Below, one piece after another: positions 37,052-45,109 of a stretch of DNA of 64,000 bases (the first letter of the stretch is position 1; every line of letters starts with the position of its first letter). Source of the DNA: Nonomuraea glycinis (lineage in GTDB: Bacteria; Actinomycetota; Actinomycetes; Streptosporangiales; Streptosporangiaceae); contig NZ_BMNK01000004.1 in assembly GCF_014646515.1 (NCBI RefSeq), positions 114,719 to 178,718 on the forward strand. Direction: 5' to 3'. The position numbers and the translations under genes were made by a program. Below the pieces are notes generated by a model. That model had not been told where the DNA came from, did no database searches, and worked only from the letters and a program-made list of their open reading frames with translations.

Positions 37052-37095
37052 CTCCCAGTAGCAGCTAGCCAAATTTGGCTAGCTGCTACTGGGAG
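37052..37095. promoter_or_regulatory. Perfect 44-bp palindrome upstream of the PadR remnant
   Basis: The left arm CTCCCAGTAGCAGCTAGCC plus AAA (37052-37073) is mirrored exactly by TTT plus GGCTAGCTGCTACTGGGAG (37074-37095), 22 bp each, with no mismatch. On the minus strand it overlaps the ribosome site of the truncated PadR gene, the place expected for an autoregulatory operator. The right arm contains the stop codon of a 57-codon frame, so it could also serve as a terminator hairpin. There is no T-run. Confidence 0.7.
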
Positions 37096-37259
37096 CTTAC
37101 CGCACCAACGTGGAGGAAATCGGCGTAGCGGCCGCCGCGGCGGTCGACGACCGCCTCGCTCCACGGGTGAGTCAGGGAGGGCGCGTGGTCGATCAGTCCT
37201 TCGGCCAGCTGGTCGCGCTGTGACCGGTCCCGCGCCGTGTCGCCGGTGGTCGTGGTCAT
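37086..37259 (-). CDS. Small hypothetical protein or truncated gene (57 aa)
   Basis: From the ATG at 37259, with a GAGGGGGG ribosome site, the frame reads MTTTTGDTARDRSQRDQLAE and continues through HAPSLTHPWSEAVVD to a TAG inside the 44-bp palindrome. The start looks like a genuine gene start. The end at the palindrome suggests that a longer gene was cut at that point. Function unknown. Confidence 0.4.
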   Translation of the reverse strand: MTTTTGDTARDRSQRDQLAEGLIDHAPSLTHPWSEAVVDRRGGRYADFLHVGAVSSQ

Positions 37260-37511
37260 GATGATGTCCCCCCTCGTTCTTGCGGAGGTATGGGAGCGAT
37301 CTTCCCTCGTCTCCGCGCGGTCCAACCCTCCTGTTCCGGGTCCCGCACGACCCCTGGACGGCTCGCACATCCGCCCCATTAGGCCCTCCGCTCCCGAACA
37401 TGTCCCCAGCCGCCAGGTAGCTGCGAGCTCCAGCGATAGATGGCCGGGGAGATCCAGAGCTATCTGGCCGAGGATGGTTCCGGAGCGGTCAGCTGACTCT
37501 TCCAACGGGGG

Positions 37512-38453
37512 TCAATGAGTACGGCGGCGGGGTGCGAGCACCTCGGTGACCTTGGCGATGGCTTCGGGGCCGGGTTTGACGTAGCGCATGGCGGTGCGGG
37601 GGTTCTTGTGCCGGGTCTTGCCCATGATGAGATGCAGCGGTACTTCGGCCTCACCGAGGTGGGTGGCGGCGCTGTGACGCAGCTGGTGCAGGTCGAGCCC
37701 GGCGTACTTGTCCAGCAGGACACGGGCGCGGTCGTAGCCGAGGCGGGCGCGGCCGGTGTGCGGGCAGATGTCGGCGGCGGCCGGACGGCGGGCCGGGACG
37801 GGGTGCCGTTCGGACAGGAACACCGGCCCCTGCGTGCGCGTACTGCCGTCTGGGAGCCGGAGCAGGCGGGGCAGCAGGCGGGCAGTGCCCGTCTCCCAGT
37901 ACACCCACTCGATCGCGCCGCCCTTGGACCGGGCAGGCGCCCGCCGATGCTCCAGGTCCAAGTCCTCGACGTTGAGCGCCAGGACCTCCGTGGCCCGGGC
38001 CGCGGTCTCATAGAGCATCCGCCACAGGGTCTTCTCGCGCAGCGGGATGTCGCGGCGGGACAGCAGCTGGTGGATGGTGGTCTTGGCGACCGCGCGGGTC
38101 TCGTCGGTGGTTTCCCTGCGGCGTTCGGCCTCAGTCGGGACGGACGGCGCGGCCCAGTGTTTCTTGGTGCGGCACCAGGCGAGCCAGGAGGCGATGGCGG
38201 CGCGGTTGCGGTTCCAGGTCGCCGGCGCACTCGTTCCCCACAGTTCGGCGAGGGCAGTGCCGATCTCGGCGTCGGCGATCTCGGCGAGCGGCCGGTCGCG
38301 GCCGAGGCGGTCGATGACGCGATCGATCGCGGAGGCGTAGGCGCGGTGGGTGTTGGGGTTGGCCGTGCGCGGGGTGGCGAGGTAGGCGTCGGCGGCTGCG
38401 GCGAGGGTGACGTGTCCGCCGTGCAGGGCGGCGACCTTTGGCACGGCACTCAT
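37512..38453 (-). CDS. Tyrosine-type recombinase/integrase
   Basis: A 313-residue phage/ICE-type integrase from the ATG at 38453. The core-binding domain lies at about 15-105. The catalytic set is Arg153 (ETAARATEVLAL), His256-x-x-Arg259 (LHQLRHSAATHL), His282 (RHKNPRTAM) and Tyr291 (MRYVKPG). All are present, so the enzyme may be active. The frame is open to 38591, but the extension crosses a perfect inverted repeat that looks like a control site. It is the second recombinase in 3 kb and probably belongs to an inserted element now largely lost. Confidence 0.88.
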   Translation of the reverse strand: MSAVPKVAALHGGHVTLAAAADAYLATPRTANPNTHRAYASAIDRVIDRLGRDRPLAEIADAEIGTALAELWGTSAPATWNRNRAAIASWLAWCRTKKHWAAPSVPTEAERRRETTDETRAVAKTTIHQLLSRRDIPLREKTLWRMLYETAARATEVLALNVEDLDLEHRRAPARSKGGAIEWVYWETGTARLLPRLLRLPDGSTRTQGPVFLSERHPVPARRPAAADICPHTGRARLGYDRARVLLDKYAGLDLHQLRHSAATHLGEAEVPLHLIMGKTRHKNPRTAMRYVKPGPEAIAKVTEVLAPRRRTH

Positions 38454-38557
38454 GCCGGCCGCCGGGCGACGTCGGTGGCGATGTACCGGATAACGTGCCG
38501 GAGTCGTGCGCTCCCGTCGGGGACGGTTCTCCTGGTCGCCGCGGCATCGCGATCGCT

Positions 38558-38592
38558 CATGTACGTGATAATAAGCCATTATCACGTACATG
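38558..38592. promoter_or_regulatory. Perfect 15-bp inverted repeat upstream of integrase
   Basis: CATGTACGTGATAAT (38558-38572) and ATTATCACGTACATG (38578-38592) are exact inverse copies around AAGCC. Each arm contains GATAAT, a good -10 hexamer, in opposite directions. It lies about 105 bp upstream of the integrase start, where it could be an operator, a pair of face-to-face promoters, or a recombinase binding site. Confidence 0.6.
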
Positions 38593-38802
38593 ATGGCGGC
38601 CGGATGTGCATAGTCGGGACTGGATGGGGGGCGAAACGTTTCCTAGCGAGCGAGGCTCCTCGCTGCAGTCCGTCACGGCGGCTGCACCGCCTCAGTGCGC
38701 GGGTCCGGTCAGGCGGCTTATAGGGGTGCCGGGCTGGTCATGCACGTTCGCTACCGCGCTGGTCTGGTCCGTGCCCGCCTGGGTGAGGAAGATCCACGTC
38801 CC

Positions 38803-39009
38803 CTAGACGCCCCACGTCAGGCCGAGCAGCGAACTCGCGGCGTAGAAGCCCATTCCGTTGGTGGAGCCGGCGGCGGCGATTTTCGCGGCGCGGTTGCGGT
38901 ATGCCTGGGAGGCGGCGACGACGTCGAAGCGGAAGGCGACAACGATGAAGGTGAGGCCGGTGAGTCCGGCGGCGCTACCGCCGACGGTTGCGGCGAACGT
39001 GGTCCACAT
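38803..39009 (-). CDS. Small membrane protein, apparently internally shortened
   Basis: From the ATG at 39009, with an AGGAG ribosome site, the 68-residue frame starts WTTFAATVGGSAAGLTGLTF and ends GFYAASSLLGLTWGV. These look like the first helix and the extreme C-terminus of a longer four-to-five-helix membrane protein found in actinobacteria. The middle is missing, but the frame is preserved. Either an in-frame deletion made a mini-protein or the gene is dead. Confidence 0.5.
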   Translation of the reverse strand: MWTTFAATVGGSAAGLTGLTFIVVAFRFDVVAASQAYRNRAAKIAAAGSTNGMGFYAASSLLGLTWGV

Positions 39010-39106
39010 GGCGATTGCTCCTGTGCGATCTGTGATGGGGTGGAAGGTCCCGGTGCGATGAAGTGCGGTGGGCGGCGGCCGTCGCGCCGCCCACCGCCTC
39101 GCGGAA

Positions 39107-40081
39107 CTATCTTGTTTCGACCTTGGCGATCGGGTGTTCGCCGTTCTCCAGGGCGTTCACCGCGTTCTTCCAGGCCGGGTCGTCCGGGTAGAGCCGGCTG
39201 CGCAGGTAGGCCCACACGAGAGCCCGCAGGGTCGCCACGCGCTCGGGATTTTCGTCGTTCGTCTCTGCGGCGTCGTATCCGGAGATGCCGCCGAAGATGT
39301 GACCGGCGCCGTACATGGTCAGCAAAGTCTTGTTGCCGGCGGGGCTGGCCGAGTAGGCGTCAGAACGGTAGCTGAGCCGATCGGAGAAGTAGGGGTTGAG
39401 GTCCTCGTCGCCCGCGACGATCAGGCCGACGCCTGTCATCTGCTTGAAATCGGTGTATTGCAGCACCGGGTAGTTCGTCTTGGCCCAGTCGGCGAAGTGG
39501 TCGTCGCTGCCGATGCCTGGAGCTCCGATGAGCACTCCGGCCTTGACCCGGGAGTCGGAGAGGTCCTTCGGGCGGTCGTCGTTCGGGTCCAGCATTCGGG
39601 CTCCGAGGAGGAGCGAGACGGTGTTGCCGCCCAGGGAGTGTCCTACGGCGCCGACACGATCCCTGTCGATCCGCCGTTCGGCGAGACCAGGGACGGTGGC
39701 CTCGATGTCGTCGAGGCGGTCGAGGATGTTGTGCATGTCTGTGGCGCGGTCACGCCAGAACAGGGGCGCGTCCTTGAGGTCGGTGTCGCGCAGGCCGAGG
39801 GCCGTCGAGTCCAGGTGGGTCGGCTGGATGACCGCGAATCCGTGGGCGGCGAAGAAGTTCGCCAGCGGCCCATAGCCGTTGTAGGAGGACAGAAAGTTCG
39901 CCATCCCGTGCCCGTGGGACAGGAGGATGAGCGGCAGGTCGGTGCCGCTCGCGGGGATCGATACCTTGACCTGCAGCGGCACGGGCCGGCCGGGAACGTC
40001 GAGGGTGACTGGGTGGTAGGTGAGGACGGGTTGCGACGCGTTGACCGGGATGTTGGCGGCGTCGCTGTACGGCTTGCTCAT
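39107..40081 (-). CDS. Alpha/beta hydrolase (chlorophyllase/dienelactone-hydrolase-like)
   Basis: A 324-residue cytoplasmic hydrolase from the ATG at 40081. The oxyanion segment LLSHGHGMANF is at 53-63, the nucleophile Ser149 is in VGAVGHSLGGNT, an Asp appears in VAGDEDLNPYFSD, and the catalytic His is in YGAGHIFGGISGY. The fold matches chlorophyllase/PET-hydrolase-like enzymes that cleave esters. No signal peptide. The frame is open further upstream, without a convincing start. It sits alone inside the decayed island and looks intact. Confidence 0.85.
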   Translation of the reverse strand: MSKPYSDAANIPVNASQPVLTYHPVTLDVPGRPVPLQVKVSIPASGTDLPLILLSHGHGMANFLSSYNGYGPLANFFAAHGFAVIQPTHLDSTALGLRDTDLKDAPLFWRDRATDMHNILDRLDDIEATVPGLAERRIDRDRVGAVGHSLGGNTVSLLLGARMLDPNDDRPKDLSDSRVKAGVLIGAPGIGSDDHFADWAKTNYPVLQYTDFKQMTGVGLIVAGDEDLNPYFSDRLSYRSDAYSASPAGNKTLLTMYGAGHIFGGISGYDAAETNDENPERVATLRALVWAYLRSRLYPDDPAWKNAVNALENGEHPIAKVETR

Positions 40082-40334
40082 CGAAGTTTCCTGATCAGTT
40101 CTGGGAGTAAGCCATCCGGCAGACTCCATGGTGATAGCCGCCGGCGGGTGAGCACTCTGTGCTTCCTGGACGTTGAGTCCTGGTGAAAGACCGTGCCCCT
40201 GCCGATCGGCCGGGAGAGTTGATCGCTGATGGATGTCGTGCCCGCCCACCTGGGCGTGAGCACTGCTTGATTAGGTTGCTGAGGTTCTCCCGCTGGACTG
40301 CTCAGGGTGATCGGGATCGAGAACGGGAGAACCG

Positions 40335-40545
40335 TTGCGCTTGTTCGTGGGGGGATGACCGGGCCGAGGACCACCACGATGTGCAGGTGATGGACGGCTC
40401 CGGCCGGTGGCTGGCCAAGGCCCGCCTGCCCGAAGTGTGTGGCCGGAATGGCCCGGCCACACGCCATCGTCGGCGAGCTGGCCGAGGACCAGGACCGAGG
40501 TGCTGGGGGCATCGAGACCGATGGGCAGGGGTGGATGTGGCGCGG
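40335..40545 (+). pseudogene. IS110-family transposase remnant (N-terminus, frameshifted)
   Basis: The segment reads GDDRAEDHHDVQVMDGSGRW then LAKARLPE, followed one frame over by MARPHAIVGELAEDQ and GIETDG. This is the DEDD-type N-terminus of IS110 transposases (normally MxxFVGDDWAEDHHDV). Two single-base shifts, in the G-run near 40353 and near 40437, break the frame, and the rest of the element is absent. Confidence 0.65.
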
Positions 40546-40611
40546 CACCATCGTCGGCGTCGCCGTGCCCACGATCGCGTTGTCCGACACCCCAGCAGCA
40601 TCGCTGGCATG

Positions 40612-40625
40612 CCCCCCCCCCCCCC
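40612..40625. repeat. Homopolymer of 14 C
   Basis: A run of 14 cytosines interrupts a stretch with no intact gene, between the IS110 remnant and the dual TetR gene. Such tracts slip during replication, and they also cause sequencing errors. Confidence 0.8.
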
Positions 40626-40751
40626 GACCAGGACCATCCGGATCGAGCGTCCGGCCGGCGCGGGCGGCCGCGGGACAGCCGTGTCGGCCATGGCCGATCA
40701 CCCCGAAGTCAAACAATAACAAGCACACTCGTGTTGTTGCTATGAAACTAT

Positions 40752-40775
40752 AACAACTCTACTCAAGGAGTTGTT
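40752..40775. promoter_or_regulatory. Inverted repeat upstream of the dual TetR gene
   Basis: AACAACT (40752-40758) and AGTTGTT (40769-40775) are exact inverse half-sites with a 10-bp centre, ending 26 bp before the start codon. A second weaker pair built on AACAA and TTGTT lies around 40712-40738. The AT-rich context stands out, and spacing and symmetry suit TetR binding. Confidence 0.55.
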
Positions 40776-40801
40776 TCGGGTAATGCCATAGACTTGAGGG
40801 C

Positions 40802-42016
40802 ATGACCGAGGCCACCACCGGGCGCAGGGAACGCAAGAAGGCCCGCACCAGGCAGGCGATCGCCGACGCCGCGCTGGAGCTGTTCCTGGAGCACGGCTTC
40901 GACCGGGTGGCCGTCAAGGACGTGGCCGAGGCCGCGGATGTGTCGATGAGCGGGCTGTTCAAGCACTTCCCGACCAAGGAGTCCCTGGTCTTCGACGAGG
41001 AAGACGATGTCCAGGCCGGCCTGATCTCCGCGGTGCGCGACCGCCCAAGAGGCGTATCGGTTCTGGAAGCCTTGCGCGACTGGCTGCTGGCCCGCGCCTG
41101 CGCGGCGACCGCTGACCCGGACGCCGTCGCGTTCCTCGGCCTCGTCGCCCGCACCCCGGCGCTGAGCGACTACGCCCGCCGCATGTGGCTACGGCACGAA
41201 GAAAAGCTGGCCGAGGAGATCCGCCAAGCCGGGCCGGACGCCCCCGGCGCCGGCATCGCCGCCCGCGCGCTGGCCCGATTCGTCCTGGACCGCACCCAGC
41301 CCTGGCAGCGTGACGATCCGCGCGCCGAGATCGACACAGGTTTCGCCCTGCTCGCCCACGGCTGGCCCGCCCCCGAACGCCAAGTGCCGCCGCACCACCC
41401 TCCGCAGGCAACGCCTACGTCCCCGGCCCGCCCACCGGGACTACGCGAACGCAAGAAGGCCGCCACCCGGCAGGCCATCACCGATGCCGCGCTGGAGCTG
41501 TTCGCCGCCCGCGGCTACGACGACGTCGGTGTCCGCGAGATCGCCGAAACGGCCGGCACCTCGATCGCCACCCTGTTCGCCTACTTCCCCGACGGCAAGG
41601 CCAGCCTGGTCTTCCCCGGCAGCCGCAGCCAGCTCGTCGCCGACCTGGTCAACGCCGTCCACCGCCGCGCACCCGGCCAGAGCGTCCTGGAAGCGCTCCA
41701 CGACTTCATGGCCGGGCGCGGCCCGTTCGTCCCCGACCCCGCCCCTGACCAGCGACGCGCGCTCGACGTCATCCAGGCCACCCCGGAACTGCGCGACTAT
41801 GCGCTGCACTCCTGGGCCGCGGCCCAGCAGCCGCTCACCACGGCCATCACCCAAGAGGCCGCTCTGCCGGCCGACGACTCGTCTGCCCGGTTTCTGGTCC
41901 GCCATGTCCTGCAGATCCCCGACCTGGCCAACATCATCGATGCCGACACCCGCCACACCCTGGACGTCATCACCGCCCTGCTTGAGCGCGGCTGGCCCGG
42001 CTGCCTCACGGCGTAG
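40802..42016 (+). CDS. Tandem TetR: two complete TetR repressors in one chain
   Basis: A 404-residue protein made of two full TetR units. Unit 1 (about 8-190) has the HTH VAVKDVAEAADVSMSGLFKH and a helical ligand domain. A Pro-rich linker (about 190-214) follows. Unit 2 (215-404) repeats the layout with VGVREIAETAGTSIATLFAY. Both begin with the same RERKKA-TRQAI-DAALELF pattern, so the gene arose by duplication and fusion. Normal TetR proteins are homodimers of about 200 residues, so this chain could fold as a single-chain dimer with two different recognition helices. The neighbouring target gene may have been lost. Confidence 0.88.
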   Translation: MTEATTGRRERKKARTRQAIADAALELFLEHGFDRVAVKDVAEAADVSMSGLFKHFPTKESLVFDEEDDVQAGLISAVRDRPRGVSVLEALRDWLLARACAATADPDAVAFLGLVARTPALSDYARRMWLRHEEKLAEEIRQAGPDAPGAGIAARALARFVLDRTQPWQRDDPRAEIDTGFALLAHGWPAPERQVPPHHPPQATPTSPARPPGLRERKKAATRQAITDAALELFAARGYDDVGVREIAETAGTSIATLFAYFPDGKASLVFPGSRSQLVADLVNAVHRRAPGQSVLEALHDFMAGRGPFVPDPAPDQRRALDVIQATPELRDYALHSWAAAQQPLTTAITQEAALPADDSSARFLVRHVLQIPDLANIIDADTRHTLDVITALLERGWPGCLTA

Positions 42017-42136
42017 TCAAAGGTCCAGGGCCGCCTGGGCGAGCCGGGCCAAGATGCCGTGCTTGCCCTGCAGCCGCCGGAACTCACTGCTGATCTCGTT
42101 TTCGACCTTCTTCTCGGCCCGCACGCTGATCTTGCC
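42017..42136 (-). pseudogene. C-terminal fragment of an unidentified protein
   Basis: On the minus strand the frame reads GKISVRAEKKVENEISSEFR and RLQGKHGILARLAQAALDL to a TGA immediately after the dual TetR stop. It has a natural charged-helix pattern and good codon bias but no start, and its upstream part is replaced by the hydrolase remnant in the other strand. Family not recognised. Confidence 0.3.
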
Positions 42137-42560
42137 GGCAGCGCTGGATCGACGCCGAGAACGGCACCTACGCGCGGCTCTCCCACGAGGTCCCCTTCGA
42201 CGAGAACGGCAACGTCGCCCCCTCCAACCGCGTCCTGCCCAAGACCCTCCCTGCGGACGCCGACCCGATCACGAAGATCTTCTTCGACTACTACCGCACC
42301 GAGCGCGGCTACCACCCGCGCTCGATCAACTCCACCACCGCGTGGACCGCGACCACGCCGATGTCGTTCTCCGCCTTCCAGCAGATGACGGACATCGACA
42401 CGCTGGCGCCCCGCAAGGACCTCCTGGTGGCCGGCGCCGACGCGCACTCCCGCTACTACTCCGAGGACGTCCAAGCGAAGGCCCCCGACACCGTCGACCT
42501 CGTGATCGTCCCGGGCGCGGACCACGTCGACTTGTACGACCGCAAGGACCTCGATCGTTA
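42130..42560 (+). pseudogene. Alpha/beta hydrolase remnant (YcjY-like), both ends missing
   Basis: The frame reads QRWIDAENGTYARLSHEV, then TPMSFSAFQQMTDIDTLAPR, LLVAGADAHSRYYSED and VPGADHVDLYDRKDL, the last 140 or so residues of a hydrolase of the YcjY/DUF1100-like type. The Asp (AGADAHSRYY) and His (GADHVDLYD) of the triad are present, but the Ser half is missing. After about 42555 homology stops abruptly. Confidence 0.65.
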
Positions 42561-42627
42561 TCTAGGGTTGTTGGCACCTTCTCGCAGGTCAGAGAAATGT
42601 GATCTTGTCAGGCACGTCAGGCATATT

Positions 42628-42920
42628 CGGCCTCGGGGAACAGCCGAACAGTCGATAGCGACAAGTGCTGATCAACGTCTTGGCCAGGTGACATCGCGAT
42701 GGACACCGAGCCGGACGACCTGCGAAGGCGCACCGGCTCGCGTTGTCATTGCGGGCTCGCCCCGCCCCTCTCTGTCAGACTCCTGTGAGACATGGGACGA
42801 ACGATTCCTTTTGAGATGAAGCAGGGCGAGGCAGGACGATCAGGGCAGTGACGATGGCCCTCGCTGGCCAGGCCGAAGACATCCTGCCACTACTGACTGT
42901 TCGGCTGTTCCCCGAAGCCG
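42628..42920. mobile_element. MITE-like element with 26-bp terminal inverted repeats
   Basis: Left end 42628-42653 (CGGCCTCGGGGAACAGCCGA then ACAGTC) and right end 42895-42920 are inverse copies with one mismatch in 26. The core 21 bp are identical. The 293-bp interval has no coding frame of interest. No clear target duplication is seen. The rest of the 42561-43084 gap holds nothing else I can name. Confidence 0.55.
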
Positions 42921-43084
42921 GGATACGCCCGCCCGCGTCGGATCGCCGTGCCCGTGGTGCTCCGCGGCAAGTACATCGGACCGACACGGTATTTGTAGGA
43001 TGATCCCGATCCGGGTTTCCACTCTTCCGGTCGGCCCAAGCCCTCGGGGACCTCGTGAATCAGCCCTTTCGTCGTGGGCGGCCA

Positions 43085-44332
43085 ATGCATGACAGCTCGT
43101 CTGGCGCTGGTGACGGTCGCCCGCGACGCGGCAGCATGACGCTGTCTCGCGGCTGGTCGTTCGCAGCTGCCGCATGTGTCCTTGTCATCGCGCTCTGGGC
43201 CAGCGGCGCGCCAGCCATGGTGTACCCGCTCTACGCCCAGCAGTACGGCGTGAGCGAATTTGTGACGACAGCGCTCTTTGCGCTCTACCCCGTCACACTC
43301 GTTGCCTCGCTGATCCTGTGGGGATCACTGTCAGACACCTTAGGAAGGCGGCGTGTTCTCCTGATCGGAGTCAGTATCGTCGCCGTTGGAACAGTCCCCT
43401 TTGTCTTCATGGACCACCTCGTCGCCCTCTTCGCGGGTCGGGGGTTGCAGGGCGTTGGGGTGGGCATCGCGATGGGGGCGGCAAGCGCGGCGCTCGTGGA
43501 ACATAGCCCGAGGCGCGGAACGACGTTCGCGAGCTCGATCAACACCGCCGCCACGGCAAGCGGTACTGCGATCTCCCTGTTGTCGGGCGGTGCCCTTGTC
43601 GAATATGCGCCCGCCCCAACACGTCTGCCGTTCGTCACCTTACTCACCGCAACGATAGGGTTGTTGTGCCTCCTTTGTTTCCTGGCGGACGCGCGTGTCA
43701 GCCAAGCTAAGAGCTGGAGGCCGACGCCGCTTCATCTCCCCACGGCGAACCGCGGCAGCTTCTGGCTGGGCGTTGTGTCAATCAGCGTCGCGTTTGTCAT
43801 GGGAGCCGTGATCTTGGCCGTCGGAGCGCAGATCGCGGGTGACTTGGTGGGCGCGGACAATGCCCTCCTAGCAGCGTTGCCGCTGGCTTCTTGGGCTGTG
43901 GCGATTCTCCCAGCATCGATGTGGGCGCAGCGCCGTGAGCCGCATAGGGCCAGCTTGGTCGGCGGCGTTCTAGCGGTCTTCGGCCTCGCCGCGATGATGC
44001 TCGCTGCCGGGTATGGATCCCTTGCAGTGTTTGTCCTAGCCACCATCATCAGCGGCGCGAGCTACGGACTGATGTTCTACGGCGGAATCGGTTTGGTCAA
44101 CGAAGCTGCCCTGCGCGACGCGCGAGCGGCCACCCTGTCCACGATGTATCTTGTCGCCTACTTCGCGCAGGGGGCGACAGCGGTGGTGATCGGCTGGGCG
44201 GCGAGCGTCTGGGGGCTAGCAACTGCGATGGCGGCCGGATTACCAGTCATCGCCACGCTGAGCGTCGGAGTCACGATCCTGACCGTCGTACACCGCCGTC
44301 ATCAAGGGACAGGCCGAGCAATTTCGGGATGA
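43085..44332 (+). CDS. MFS transporter, lower-G+C, probably acquired
   Basis: About 415 residues with twelve predicted helices and the MFS loop motif between helices 2 and 3 (WGSLSDTLGRRRVLL). Helix 4/5 shows GRGLQGVGVGIAMGAASAAL. It is probably a proton-driven drug or metabolite exporter. Codon use differs from the neighbours, with many codons ending in A or T and several rare Leu/Ile codons, which suggests horizontal origin. Starts at 43055 (GTG) or 43136 (ATG) are also possible, and no strong ribosome site decides among them. Confidence 0.85.
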   Translation: MHDSSSGAGDGRPRRGSMTLSRGWSFAAAACVLVIALWASGAPAMVYPLYAQQYGVSEFVTTALFALYPVTLVASLILWGSLSDTLGRRRVLLIGVSIVAVGTVPFVFMDHLVALFAGRGLQGVGVGIAMGAASAALVEHSPRRGTTFASSINTAATASGTAISLLSGGALVEYAPAPTRLPFVTLLTATIGLLCLLCFLADARVSQAKSWRPTPLHLPTANRGSFWLGVVSISVAFVMGAVILAVGAQIAGDLVGADNALLAALPLASWAVAILPASMWAQRREPHRASLVGGVLAVFGLAAMMLAAGYGSLAVFVLATIISGASYGLMFYGGIGLVNEAALRDARAATLSTMYLVAYFAQGATAVVIGWAASVWGLATAMAAGLPVIATLSVGVTILTVVHRRHQGTGRAISG

Positions 44333-44536
44333 CTCCTGCCGGAGCGGGACACCATCCTGCACGGCGCGTGCCTGCCCGACGCACGGTATCAATCGTGGAA
44401 CGGCATGAGCGCGGAGCGCTCTCTGGAGACCTGGGATTCTTGGAGGGCGATCCCGCTCAACTGCGCGATCCTGCTCCAGGTCGCGGCAGAGCCGGAACAG
44501 TGGTCTTGGGACTATCCGGCCGGGAATGAACTCTAA
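44333..44536 (+). pseudogene. C-terminal gene fragment, unidentified
   Basis: Directly after the MFS stop a frame without start reads LLPERDTILHGACLPDARYQ, SWNGMSAERSLETWDSWRAI and PLNCAILLQVAAEPEQWSWD to a TAA at 44534-44536. The Trp-rich, non-random composition suggests a real protein tail. An ATG at 44405 could start a 43-residue peptide. Function unknown. Confidence 0.35.
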
Positions 44537-44772
44537 GGCACCCGCCGCAGGTCAGGCGGGCTCGCCGATCATCGTGGTTCGCATCTGATGCGAGATTCGC
44601 GCGTCCGTTGCTGAGCTCAGGGGCGCTCGGGGTGAGGGTTCGTCAGAGGGAGTGAACCCGAGAGTGATGGACGGGGGGCTGGTGAACGCGCGGCTGGTTT
44701 CTGCTCGAACATGGCGGGATAAGTCCGGCGCGATAACTAGCTTTATGTCAAGGCGCCCGGGACTCTTGGTCA

Positions 44773-45011
44773 CTCTCAGCTACTTTGCGGTGCTGGCCGA
44801 GGTCAGATCCGCGCACGGCAAGGCGCCTGACCTGGCGATCGAGATCCGGCACGTCCGCGAGGTCGCCGTGGCGGGGCCGTTGCTCGTGGCGGCCTACGAG
44901 GAGTGGCAGCACGGGCGGGGCCGCCTCGCGACCGTCGTTCTCCGCCAGGACCAGGGCGGGCTGAGCTGGCTGCACCTCCAGGAGACCTGGATCGAGCCGC
45001 CCGACGCCTGA
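44773..45011 (+). pseudogene. NTF2/DUF4440-like C-terminal fragment
   Basis: The end of this frame (IEIRHVREVAVAGPLLVAAY, EEWQHGRGRLATVVLRQDQG, LSWLHLQETWIEP) matches the last beta-strands of small NTF2-like/DUF4440 proteins. A GTG at 44652 keeps the frame open, but its product before about 44770 looks non-coding, so the natural N-terminal helices seem to be lost. The segment 44537-44770 shows no other recognisable gene. Confidence 0.45.
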
Positions 45012-45109
45012 ACCGACCTGGGGCTGAGGACGGCGCGCGGAGACCGTACGGAACTGAGACCGCGCGGAAGGCCGTACGGGATTGAGACCGCGCGGGAAGG
45101 CGTACGGGA

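Noticed and set aside
40546..40700. Minus-strand reading with MPAMLLG and IVGTATPTMVP blocks, reminiscent of a PAAR-like protein
   Set aside because: The blocks are in different frames and are interrupted by the C-run. The resemblance is too short to support a call.
44552..44773. A 73-codon minus-strand frame ending in RTTMIGEPA
   Set aside because: It looks somewhat non-random, but it has no ribosome site or recognisable family and overlaps the edge of the NTF2-like fragment.
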